A stretch of 64,000 nucleotides of DNA from Bacteroides intestinalis. Its GTDB lineage: Bacteria > Bacteroidota > Bacteroidia > Bacteroidales > Bacteroidaceae. A model generated the notes under the pieces. It was not told where the DNA came from, did not search any database, and saw nothing but the letters and a program-made list of their open reading frames with translations. Location of the stretch: NCBI RefSeq assembly GCF_902364365.1, contig NZ_CABJDN010000009.1:124001-188000 (forward strand), written 5' to 3'. A program made the position numbers and the translations under genes. Positions 44,720-52,806 of the stretch are shown here, in pieces (position 1 is the stretch's first letter; each line of letters begins with the position of its first letter).

Positions 44720-46726
44720 ATGCAAAACGAAGACGATTTGCGTGGACTTGCCAAAGTAATGGAGTTCATGCGTGCTATCAGTATTTTATTTGTAGTTATC
44801 AATATTTATTGGTTCTGTTACCAGTCCATCCGGGAGTGGGGTATCAATATCGGCGTGGTCGATAGAATCCTGCTCGGTTTCCAGCATACCGCCGGGCTGT
44901 TCTCCAATATCCTTTGGACGAAATTCTTTGCCGTGGTGTTCCTCGCCTTGTCCTGTTTAGGCACAAAGGGCGTGAAGGAGCAGAAGATCACTTGGCGGAA
45001 GATTATTCTTTCCGGTGTGTCGGGATTGCTGTTGTTCTTTTTCAACTGGTGGCTGCTCGCACTCCCGTTACCCTTGTCAGCAAACACGGTGTTCTACATC
45101 GCCACCCTCACAGCAGGATATATCCTACTGCTCATGGCAGGACTGTGGATGTCCCGCCTGCTCAAAACCAACCTGCTTGAAGATGTGTTCAATATCGAGA
45201 ACGAGAGCTTTATGCAGGAAACTGAACTCAAAGAGAACGAGTATTCCGTCAATCTCCGCACTCGCTTTTGGTTCAGGGGAAAGACGTATGACGGGTGGAT
45301 TAACCTTGTTAATATTTTTCGTGCGACAATGGTATTGGGAACTCCGGGCAGCGGGAAGTCCTATGCAATTATAAATCAATACATTAAACAGGTTATAGAG
45401 AAAGGATTTTCCGTTTTCTTGTACGATTTCAAATATCCCGATCTTTCCGAAATTGCTTACAACCACCTGCTCAACAATCTGGACGGTTACAAGGTCAAGC
45501 CGAAATTCTACGTGATAAACTTCGATGATCCGGCGGGTAGCCACCGATGCAATCCCATTCACCCGGACTTTATGACCGACATATCCGATGCCTACGAGAG
45601 TGCGTACACGATTATGTTAAATTTGAACCGCACTTGGATCAGCAAGCAGGGCGACTTCTTTGTAGAATCTCCTATCATTCTGTTAGCCAGTATTATATGG
45701 TATTTAAAAATTTACAAGAACGGCAAGTATTGCACCTTCCCCCATGCCATAGAGTTCCTGAACCGGAAGTACGCTGATATTTTCCCCATCCTCACCAGTT
45801 ACCCCGAACTGGAGAACTATTTAAGTCCTTTTATGGACGCTTGGGAATCCTCGGCGGTGGAGCAGTTGCAGGGGCAGATAGCCAGTGCCAAAATCCCGCT
45901 TTCCCGTATGATTTCCCCGGCTCTCTATTGGGTAATGACGGCGGATGATTTCACGCTCGACATCAACAACCCCGAAGAACCGAAAGTGCTGGTTGTCGGC
46001 AACAATCCCGACAGGCAGGGCATTTACGGTGCGGCTCTCGGTCTGTACAACTCCCGTATCGTGAAGTTAATCAACAAGAAGAAACGGCTCAAATCCGCCG
46101 TAATCATAGACGAGTTACCCACCATTTACATGCGTGGGCTGGATAACCTGATTGCCACCGCCCGAAGCAACAAGGTAGCTGTCATGCTGGGCTTTCAGGA
46201 TTTCAGTCAGTTAAAAAGGGACTACGGCGACAAGGAGAGTGCCGTGATCTGCAATACCGTCGGCAATGTCTTTGCAGGTCAGGTAGTTGCCGAAACCGCC
46301 AAAACCTTGTCGGAGCGTTTCGGCAAGGTCTTGCAGAAACGGCAAAACATGACTATCAACCGCAACGAAACTTCCGTTTCCATCAATACCCAAATGGATA
46401 GCCTTATCCCGGCATCCAAAATCAGTAACTTGACACAGGGTATGTTTGTCGGGGCGGTAGCGGACAATTTCGACGAGCGCATCGAGCAGAAGATTTTCCA
46501 CGCCGAGATTGTCGTGGATAACGAGCAGGTCAAACGGGAAACCGCCCGTTACGTGAAGATACCGCAGATTATCGACTTCACCGACAAGGACGGCAACGAC
46601 ACCATGCAGCAGCAGATTGAACAGAACTACTACCGCATCAAGAACGAGGTCAAGCAGATTGTTGCCGACGAAATAGAGCGAATCAAGGCTGATCCCGAAC
46701 TTTCGCACCTGATTAAGAATGTGTGA
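44720..46726 (+). CDS. mobC: Type IV coupling protein MobC (VirD4/TraG-like)
   Basis: This 668-aa protein has four N-terminal transmembrane helices (within residues 15-150), Walker A GTPGSGKSYAII near residue 210, and Walker B AVIIDELPTIYM near 462. As a coupling protein it brings the relaxase-DNA complex to the secretion channel and drives export. It ends the mob operon, before a strong terminator. Confidence 0.92.
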   Translation: MQNEDDLRGLAKVMEFMRAISILFVVINIYWFCYQSIREWGINIGVVDRILLGFQHTAGLFSNILWTKFFAVVFLALSCLGTKGVKEQKITWRKIILSGVSGLLLFFFNWWLLALPLPLSANTVFYIATLTAGYILLLMAGLWMSRLLKTNLLEDVFNIENESFMQETELKENEYSVNLRTRFWFRGKTYDGWINLVNIFRATMVLGTPGSGKSYAIINQYIKQVIEKGFSVFLYDFKYPDLSEIAYNHLLNNLDGYKVKPKFYVINFDDPAGSHRCNPIHPDFMTDISDAYESAYTIMLNLNRTWISKQGDFFVESPIILLASIIWYLKIYKNGKYCTFPHAIEFLNRKYADIFPILTSYPELENYLSPFMDAWESSAVEQLQGQIASAKIPLSRMISPALYWVMTADDFTLDINNPEEPKVLVVGNNPDRQGIYGAALGLYNSRIVKLINKKKRLKSAVIIDELPTIYMRGLDNLIATARSNKVAVMLGFQDFSQLKRDYGDKESAVICNTVGNVFAGQVVAETAKTLSERFGKVLQKRQNMTINRNETSVSINTQMDSLIPASKISNLTQGMFVGAVADNFDERIEQKIFHAEIVVDNEQVKRETARYVKIPQIIDFTDKDGNDTMQQQIEQNYYRIKNEVKQIVADEIERIKADPELSHLIKNV

Positions 46727-46734
46727 TAAATGAA

Positions 46735-46779
46735 AAACGTATATTCCGGCCAGACAGATTGCTGGCGGAATATACGTTT
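46735..46779 (+). terminator. Strong hairpin after mobC
   Basis: AAACGTATATTCCG (46735-46748) pairs exactly with 46766-46779, with an inner CCAG/CTGG. It is likely bidirectional, since cargo genes converge from the right. Confidence 0.8.
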
Positions 46780-46808
46780 CTATAATCCTACAAATTTATA
46801 TTTATCAA

Positions 46809-46947
46809 CTATTTCTCACCACACAACGGCAACAGCGCATTAGCCTGAAAGCATCTCAATTCACTACTTCTGTGCCAGTCCCCACAAGCCCCGTTCTTAT
46901 CGCCCGACTGGTTACGTGCCAGCCCCCGACCATAGTACAACTTTCCG
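46809..46947 (-). pseudogene. Orphan 3' fragment duplicated from the TPR lipoprotein gene
   Basis: Bases 46817-46947 are about 90% identical to 47846-47976, the end of the TPR gene. The fragment still encodes LYYGRGLARNQSGDK, then a diverged tail ending LLPLCGEK and a stop. It lacks a start and lies directly after the ankyrin gene stop. The ankyrin gene is therefore flanked by direct repeats 1,029 bp apart. Confidence 0.8.
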
Positions 46948-46953
46948 AGTGCA

Positions 46954-47808
46954 TCATTTATTGTCTTCGGTTGCCCCATACTCGAGTAACAGCGCTATTA
47001 TTTCATCTGCTTGCCGTAACATGTCAGCCTTAAATTGGGGGTCATTAATATCGCTCTCACCTTCTCTCAGCCGTTTAGCCAAAGACAATGGCGTATCTCC
47101 CTCTTGATTTTTAATATTTACATCTGCTCCATTGTCTAATAATAGTTTTACTGATTTTAGGTTTCCCCATCCAATAGCATGAAAAATCGGAGTGCCACGA
47201 AGTGCCTTTCCGTTGACATCAGCCCCGTTTTCAATCAGGAAAACAGCTCTCGTAAATTCTGGGTCGGTATAGCAGTCTTCTTCTACCATATGGCTCAATA
47301 AATAGCTTGACTTCGATATGTCATATCCATTCTCAATCATTTCACGAGCCATATCAAACTTGAAGTATGTAACCAATTTATCAAAGGCACACCCGCTACA
47401 CTTCTTGGCAACTTTTTCTGCAAGTGGTTTTATTTTTTCATCAGACGCTCCGTCTGCAAGCATTTTATACAATTTGGATCGATTTTTCGTAAATTGATTA
47501 TCTGGATACTCTTTAATAAAATGAATTGTCGGATATATTGCAAATAAGAGAATGATTGCTGCCCATACCCCGGTAAGTACCCATCCATTGGATATTTTAC
47601 AAGCAGCAACAATCAGTGCCGTTAGAAAAACGGCAAGCAGCAAGACAGTTACAATGAATCCGATTATCGCAATGCCATAACCATCCCCACCCCCCTGCGG
47701 GTCATACTTGCCGGATGTTGGAAATGATAGCGATACAATTGCATCGAATAATGGTTTGGCGAGTATTCCCGCCAGAACTATGGCTATAAATATTAAGATC
47801 ATTTTCAT
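46954..47808 (-). CDS. Membrane-anchored ankyrin-repeat protein
   Basis: This 284-aa protein has an N-terminal signal anchor (residues 1-18) and further hydrophobic segments at about 48-70 and 76-98. A C-terminal domain with about three ankyrin repeats follows, including RAVFLIENGADVNGKALRG and SVKLLLDNGADVNIKNQEG. Ankyrin proteins of this kind often serve as immunity or interaction proteins. The gene has been inserted between copies of the TPR gene tail. Confidence 0.8.
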   Translation of the reverse strand: MKMILIFIAIVLAGILAKPLFDAIVSLSFPTSGKYDPQGGGDGYGIAIIGFIVTVLLLAVFLTALIVAACKISNGWVLTGVWAAIILLFAIYPTIHFIKEYPDNQFTKNRSKLYKMLADGASDEKIKPLAEKVAKKCSGCAFDKLVTYFKFDMAREMIENGYDISKSSYLLSHMVEEDCYTDPEFTRAVFLIENGADVNGKALRGTPIFHAIGWGNLKSVKLLLDNGADVNIKNQEGDTPLSLAKRLREGESDINDPQFKADMLRQADEIIALLLEYGATEDNK

Positions 47809-47837
47809 AACTTCTTAATTTCATGTTTGTAATTTTG

Positions 47838-48827
47838 TTATTTTTTACCACACAACGGCAACAACGCATTAGCCTGCAAGCATCCCAATTCACTACTTCT
47901 GTGCCAGTCCTCACAAGCCCCATCCTTATCGCCCGACTGGTTACGTGCCAGCCCACGACCATAGTACAACTTTCCGTCACTCGGAAAAGCCTTTATTCCT
48001 TCGCCGTATGTTTCCGCAGCTTCCTTGAAGCGTTTCAGGTCATACAGCGCACGCCCCAGATTATTATACAAATCCGCATCGGGAGAGCAGTTCTTTATCG
48101 CCAGACGATAAGTAGCTATTTCTCCCTCGTAATCTCTTGTTTCATATTGCGCCACACCCAAATTTATATAGGCATCAATATCTTGAGGTGCAATTTCTAT
48201 TGCCTTATTATAATCATTAATAGCTCCTTTGTTATCACCAAGATCAGACTTACAATTTCCTCTGTTAATATAAACTACTATATCTTGTGGATTCAATTTT
48301 ATTGCTTTATTATAATCGTTAATAGCTCCTTTATTATCACCAAGTCTTGATTTGCAATTTCCTCTATTAAAATATGCTTTTATATATTGAGGATTGATTT
48401 GTATTGCTTTGGAATAGTCTGCAATGGCTCCTTTATTATCACCTAATTTTGATTTAATTAGCCCTCTATTATAATAAGTTTTATAATCTTGTGGATTAAT
48501 TTGAATTGCTTTAGTATAATCGTCAATAGCCCCCTGATTATCATCTACTTTTGATTTACTTAGTCCTCTATTATAATAGGCTAACATATAAAGAGGATCA
48601 ATCTCAATAGCTTTGTTATATTCTGCAATAGCCCCCAATTTGTCACCACTCCCAGACTTTATATTTCCGCTTTCCAAATAAGCGTATGCCAATGAATCCA
48701 CCGGATGGAACGCAACAGTATCATTTTGCAAAGAATCTGTTCCCTGCTTTACCTGCTTATTTCCGCTCGCCTGTCCGCAACTCGACAAACATACAGCCAG
48801 TAATATGTAAACAGTCCATTTCCTCAT
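47838..48827 (-). CDS. TPR-repeat lipoprotein
   Basis: This 329-aa lipoprotein has a lipobox ending at Cys17 (AVCLSSC) followed by about seven 34-residue tetratricopeptide repeats of the form GAIxDYxKAIxINPQ-YYNRGxxKSxLGDNK. Repeats 2 to 5 are so similar that the DNA itself repeats with a 102-bp period, so unequal recombination could change their number. The C-terminal CEDWHRSSELGCLQANALLPLCGKK carries three Cys. It is probably periplasmic. It follows the small lipoprotein gene by 4 bp. Confidence 0.85.
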   Translation of the reverse strand: MRKWTVYILLAVCLSSCGQASGNKQVKQGTDSLQNDTVAFHPVDSLAYAYLESGNIKSGSGDKLGAIAEYNKAIEIDPLYMLAYYNRGLSKSKVDDNQGAIDDYTKAIQINPQDYKTYYNRGLIKSKLGDNKGAIADYSKAIQINPQYIKAYFNRGNCKSRLGDNKGAINDYNKAIKLNPQDIVVYINRGNCKSDLGDNKGAINDYNKAIEIAPQDIDAYINLGVAQYETRDYEGEIATYRLAIKNCSPDADLYNNLGRALYDLKRFKEAAETYGEGIKAFPSDGKLYYGRGLARNQSGDKDGACEDWHRSSELGCLQANALLPLCGKK

Positions 48828-48831
48828 ACAC

Positions 48832-49194
48832 TTATTGCATTTTCAAAACTTCAAACAGTATCGTATCGTTTTCACGCCATTTCGTCCAGCCGGAGAAGGG
48901 AACAGCAAGTTTATTTATCGCACGTAAATCCTCAAACCTTATCCAGTCACCTTTCTTCTCTTTCACGTGTCCGCCATAATGTCGGGCAGGATAAAGTTCT
49001 TCCGTTACTTTTCCTTCCGGCTGGTCGTATAGCTTGAACTCGTACAAGTTCGTGACAAACTTTCCGATCAAGCTATCACCGTAATGTTCTGCGATAGGAA
49101 TATCTCCCGTCTCTTTCTCGGAAGAAGCCCCTCGTCTGGTATTGGAACAAGTCGCCATAGCTATACATATTAATAGGGTTATTACTGCTTTCAT
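48832..49194 (-). CDS. Small lipoprotein of unknown function
   Basis: This 120-aa product has a lipobox ending in Cys16 (AMATC) and a small domain containing FVTNLYEFKLYDQPEGK and GDWIRFEDLRAINKLAVPFSGWT, reminiscent of SH3-like folds. A TATCTTTG box at 49237-49244 drives it. It shares a transcription unit with the TPR gene. Confidence 0.6.
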   Translation of the reverse strand: MKAVITLLICIAMATCSNTRRGASSEKETGDIPIAEHYGDSLIGKFVTNLYEFKLYDQPEGKVTEELYPARHYGGHVKEKKGDWIRFEDLRAINKLAVPFSGWTKWRENDTILFEVLKMQ

Positions 49195-49236
49195 TATTTA
49201 TTATTTCAAGTTGAACATTCCGTTTCCATTTTCTGC

Positions 49237-49244
49237 CAAAGATA
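49237..49244 (-). promoter_or_regulatory. Bacteroides -7 box for the lipoprotein-TPR unit
   Basis: The minus strand reads TATCTTTG. The surrounding 16 bp (TGCCAAAGATACCCCG on the plus strand, 49234-49249) are identical to the -7 region at 50793-50808. Confidence 0.6.
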
Positions 49245-49261
49245 CCCCGATTTGTATATCT

Positions 49262-50452
49262 TTATTCTCCTATATATTTAATATCACTCGAATGGATATG
49301 TTGGTGATTATTGTAATATACAACTGTTTCTTTTTTAGGCTGATTAGCTCCACGTTTAAAGACATGAATTTGTGTTTCCTCAAATTTACATTCTCTCTCG
49401 CCAACTCTAAGGCTGATGTCAAATCGGTTATTATCTTCTCCGACTTTAATCAGAAATTTCCCCCGAATATCGGGATTGGATTCATCGCCAAATGCCGCAG
49501 GATAATTGTGTATAACCTCATTCTCATTAAAAAACAGATGCCCTACATATACTGTGTCGGCAACGTTCCATGCCATTATCAAATGTTTCAGCCTTGCCAT
49601 AGGGTAATATTTTACATCATCAAGACTTCCGAACATCTCACCATTGGAACAATAATACCCGTAATCCGGATCAAATACAGTCTGCTCATTCTCAAACTCA
49701 ATCTGAATATCATACGAAAATCTTTCTGCATAAGTATCCCATAATCCTTTAGGAATACCATTTTTCGATAGATTTTCAATCGCTTTGGGATAATCCGACA
49801 ATCGACCTGTACAAAAATCATCCATTGTTTTATGACGGGTATCCACATAATCACTTAATTCTACTGATACTTCTTCTGCCTGTAGAGTATAATCCAAACG
49901 GGCATAACGGTGAGAGCCATCAAGGTATAGCCATATTTTTCCTTCCGGCAAAAGTGTTATGACAAGGTTGTTGTATCTGAAACGTTGCTTTTCTTTGACA
50001 CCATAGTACCCCTCTCGAAATAATTCTAACATTCGGTTTTGCAATTCCTCTGAAAACTCGATATTTGCTTGATAGAATTTCTTCTCGGTATATGCAGCCC
50101 ACAAAATATCAAGGCTATTAGGGATAGGCAACCCACGTTCTATGTCGAAAGCATTTAAATCAACTCCACCTGCTCCTCTTCTTCCGATACCCAATTTCGG
50201 AAAAGAACCAAAGACCTGAATACTTTCCCCTTTGTTACCGAAACCCACTTTGCAGCGGAGAAGTTCTACCGGGTAATTACGTGGAGTACTGACAGACGGA
50301 CTCCACGAAAAGATTGTTCTCGGTTCTTTCTTGTTGAACCTGATTTTGATTCCTGCCGCCTTGTAAAAAAGAAAGCACAGCAACAAGCAGGCGATAACCA
50401 ATAGCACCGCATTGGCTTTGTCCTCTTTGAAGAAATGATAGATCGTTTCCAT
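49262..50452 (-). CDS. DUF2931-family membrane protein
   Basis: This 396-aa protein has one N-terminal transmembrane helix (about residues 14-33) and an extracytoplasmic region. SWSPSVSTPRNYPVELLRCKVGFG near residues 49-72 matches the start of DUF2931 domains. Length and a second half with MARLKHLIMAWNVADTVYVG also fit that family as I know it. DUF2931 genes are common near type VI secretion and immunity loci. Function is unknown; an immunity role is inference from context. Confidence 0.6.
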   Translation of the reverse strand: METIYHFFKEDKANAVLLVIACLLLCFLFYKAAGIKIRFNKKEPRTIFSWSPSVSTPRNYPVELLRCKVGFGNKGESIQVFGSFPKLGIGRRGAGGVDLNAFDIERGLPIPNSLDILWAAYTEKKFYQANIEFSEELQNRMLELFREGYYGVKEKQRFRYNNLVITLLPEGKIWLYLDGSHRYARLDYTLQAEEVSVELSDYVDTRHKTMDDFCTGRLSDYPKAIENLSKNGIPKGLWDTYAERFSYDIQIEFENEQTVFDPDYGYYCSNGEMFGSLDDVKYYPMARLKHLIMAWNVADTVYVGHLFFNENEVIHNYPAAFGDESNPDIRGKFLIKVGEDNNRFDISLRVGERECKFEETQIHVFKRGANQPKKETVVYYNNHQHIHSSDIKYIGE

Positions 50453-50466
50453 AAATGACTATTTAG

Positions 50467-50748
50467 TTAGTGCCAACTCATGTGTTCGAGTTCGTAAGCT
50501 ATAAAGGATATGATGATCGACAGGACAAGGGCGATGATACCTATAATCAAATCCCCTTTACGGCATAGGCTTCCTTCCGGGTTCAGAAAGGCAGCAAGAA
50601 AGAATAGCCCTGTTATGATATAAGGGAATATTTTCCAGTCAAAATCCCCTGCATCATAATCCGGATAGTAAGAAACTATAATCCGTAACACAACGCTGAT
50701 AACAGTTATTAGCGTGATGGTTAAAAGAAATTTTGCAACTGCACCCAT
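50467..50748 (-). CDS. Small three-TM membrane protein
   Basis: The 93-aa product from ATG 50748 has hydrophobic segments at about residues 5-25, 38-55 and 64-85. The longer open frame to 50913 is excluded because the promoter box (50796-50803) lies within it. No family is recognised. It precedes the DUF2931 gene by 14 bp. Confidence 0.6.
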   Translation of the reverse strand: MGAVAKFLLTITLITVISVVLRIIVSYYPDYDAGDFDWKIFPYIITGLFFLAAFLNPEGSLCRKGDLIIGIIALVLSIIISFIAYELEHMSWH

Positions 50749-50795
50749 ACGCTTAAATATTAAGTTTATAATCTCATTATACCTCTTTCTTTTGC

Positions 50796-50803
50796 CAAAG
50801 ATA
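50796..50803 (-). promoter_or_regulatory. -7 box for the three-TM/DUF2931 unit
   Basis: The minus strand reads TATCTTTG. Exactly 21 bp further upstream starts a 34-bp element shared with the rteC promoter. Confidence 0.65.
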
Positions 50804-50824
50804 CCCCGCCGTCCTTCAATTCCC

Positions 50825-50858
50825 TTTTCGTTTCCCGTCCGTTCTTTTTCGATAATCG
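50825..50858 (-). promoter_or_regulatory. 34-bp shared upstream promoter element, copy A
   Basis: It is identical to 61440-61473 except for one base (G here, A there). On the minus strand it starts with the palindrome CGATTATCG and ends GGGAAACGAAAA. The distance to the -7 box is 21 bp in both copies. It is probably the binding site of a transcription activator. Confidence 0.75.
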
Positions 50859-50920
50859 TCCGCAAAAGGATATTTAACGGCTTCATTTGTCCTTTTGCCC
50901 AAATATAAAACAAAATCCCG

Positions 50921-50948
50921 ATAAAATACAGTAATTACTGTATTTTAT
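50921..50948. promoter_or_regulatory. 28-bp perfect palindrome (operator-like)
   Basis: ATAAAATACAGTAA is followed directly by its reverse complement. A further half-site GATAAAATAC lies at 50962-50971, 42 bp (about four helical turns) from the first GATAAAATAC at 50920. It sits between divergent genes and suits a dimeric regulator. No gene occurs in 50749-51167. Confidence 0.75.
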
Positions 50949-51167
50949 TCTTCTGATACCTGATAAAATACTTCCCCCTTTGTTTTATATTGCTTTGCAC
51001 CTCGAACTTCTCCGGTTCTCCCGCCATCCGCCACGACAAACCTGCGAACCGGACGACAAGTAGCGACGCCCCGCCTCAAACTTGCTGATAACCCATGTTT
51101 TCCCCTATATATTTACGTCCGGTTTCACTGGAAACCATTAGTATTCACCATTTAAAAATTTAAGTTT

Positions 51168-52721
51168 ATGGACGAAAGACCGGACAACAGCCAGCAGTTG
51201 ATGGACATCCTTCTTGTCATGGATAAGGAGGAAAAGACCATCCAAGCCGTCAGCGGAGTGCAGGACGGCAAGTTACAAACCAAGAACCCGTTGGAGGACA
51301 ACAACGACCTTCTCAAAGTGGATCGCCACGGCGATATGTTCTCCAACTTCTTTTCCAATCTCTGGAACCAGATTAAAGATCCCACCCGTTTCCATTTCTT
51401 CCGTGTCCCGGAAGAGGAAGTGCAACGGGTAGCCGCCGATTTCCAGCAGACTGTGCAAAATCCCACGCCCGAAGGACAGGCACGCATGGCACAGTACGAA
51501 GTACAGCCGCCCCAGCAGGCACAACAACAGAGCCAACAGCAGGCGCAACCTGCCGCCGGACAACAACAGCAACAGACCGATGCGCCACAACAGCAACCAC
51601 AACCGCAGGAACAGCAGCAACAGCCGCAGTACAAGTACGACGTGAACAAGATTGACTGGGAAGCCGCCGCATCCATCGGCATCAAAAGGGAGCAGCTTGA
51701 ACAGAACGGTATGCTCGACCAGATGCTAAAAGGTTTCCAGACCGACAAGACAGCCCGTGTGTACTTCAACCTCGGTTCTCTTTCCCACAGCAACGACAGC
51801 CAGCTTTCCTTGCGTGAGAACGCCGATGGCAAGCTCGTCATTTGCAGCCACGGCATTCTCGACCTTGACAAGATGCAGAAACAGTTTTTCGGGTACGATC
51901 TTTCCCAAAAGGACATGGACGCCGTGAAACTCTCTGGCAATATCGGACATCCCGCCGAGGTTACCAACCGGGCGGGCGAGAAAATCCCGTCCCTTATCAG
52001 CCGTAACCTGAAAACGAACGAACTGGTGTCGTTCCCGCTGGACAAGGTGCGCATCCCTGCCGAGAAGAACGGGCATACCTTCACCCCCGATGAAATTACC
52101 AAGTTGAAGCAGGGCGAAGCCGTCGTCTGCCAGTTCCAGACCAAAGCGAAAGAGGGGCAGAAGCCCAAGACCTATTTAGCCCCCGTGCAGTTCAGTGCCG
52201 CCAAGATGCAGCTTGAACTACTCTTTGGCGAACGGGGCAAACTGGCGATGGACGAACACCGGGAAATGCAGAAGCAGACCGCCAATCAGGAAGTCCCCAA
52301 GACCTTCCGCAAGCAGGAACTCACCGAGAAGTCGCAGCTTGAACTCTCCGGTGGCGGGACGGTCAAGGTTTCCGGTCTGGTGGATAAACAAGGTAAAGCC
52401 TACCACGGCTATATCACATGGCAGCCCGGACAGAAATATCCCGCTTTCATGTTCCCGAAGGATTACAAGACCGCACTCGAAGAGGGGCGTGTCAAGCCCG
52501 CAGTCGAGAACGAGGTGCAGGTGGCGGTCAATTCACAAGGTAAAACCACCGAAGCGACCAAGAGCCTCAAAGAAGCCTTGCAGTCCGCCCAGACCAAACC
52601 TACCGGGGAACAGAAGCAGCAGCAAGACCGCAAGGAGCAGCAGAAAGAGGATAAGAAACAGGAACAACGGCAGGAGCAGAAGCAGGACAAGCCCAAGCAG
52701 CGCAAGGGCGTTCGCCGTTAA
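51168..52721 (+). CDS. DUF4099/DUF3945 domain protein
   Basis: This 517-aa protein has an N-terminal DUF4099-like segment, a Gln-rich linker (about residues 115-158), and a DUF4099/3945 core beginning YKYDVNKIDWEAAASIGIKR. Two DUF3945-type repeats follow (KPKTYLAPVQFSAAKMQLEL and GKAYHGYITWQPGQKYPAFM). A Lys/Gln-rich tail ends the protein. It is encoded directly upstream of topoisomerase III in many Bacteroides ICEs. The function is unknown, but a DNA-processing role is likely from context. Confidence 0.82.
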   Translation: MDERPDNSQQLMDILLVMDKEEKTIQAVSGVQDGKLQTKNPLEDNNDLLKVDRHGDMFSNFFSNLWNQIKDPTRFHFFRVPEEEVQRVAADFQQTVQNPTPEGQARMAQYEVQPPQQAQQQSQQQAQPAAGQQQQQTDAPQQQPQPQEQQQQPQYKYDVNKIDWEAAASIGIKREQLEQNGMLDQMLKGFQTDKTARVYFNLGSLSHSNDSQLSLRENADGKLVICSHGILDLDKMQKQFFGYDLSQKDMDAVKLSGNIGHPAEVTNRAGEKIPSLISRNLKTNELVSFPLDKVRIPAEKNGHTFTPDEITKLKQGEAVVCQFQTKAKEGQKPKTYLAPVQFSAAKMQLELLFGERGKLAMDEHREMQKQTANQEVPKTFRKQELTEKSQLELSGGGTVKVSGLVDKQGKAYHGYITWQPGQKYPAFMFPKDYKTALEEGRVKPAVENEVQVAVNSQGKTTEATKSLKEALQSAQTKPTGEQKQQQDRKEQQKEDKKQEQRQEQKQDKPKQRKGVRR

Positions 52722-52750
52722 TTCTTTCCCCTTTTTTATTACGATTCAGT

Positions 52751-52780
52751 TGTCCCGCCCTAAGTGACGGGACACTTTTT
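52751..52780 (+). terminator. Intrinsic terminator between DUF3945 and topB
   Basis: TGTCCCG (52751-52757) pairs with CGGGACA (52768-52774), followed by CTTTTT. It would partly uncouple topB from the upstream gene. Confidence 0.75.
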
Positions 52781-52806
52781 GTCAAACCATTAAAAATTGA
52801 ACATTT

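Noticed and set aside
51152..52168. 338-aa Cys/Ser-rich open frame on the minus strand
   Set aside because: It is the complement of the Gln-rich linker (CAG/CAA codons) of the DUF4099/DUF3945 gene and has no start context or family.
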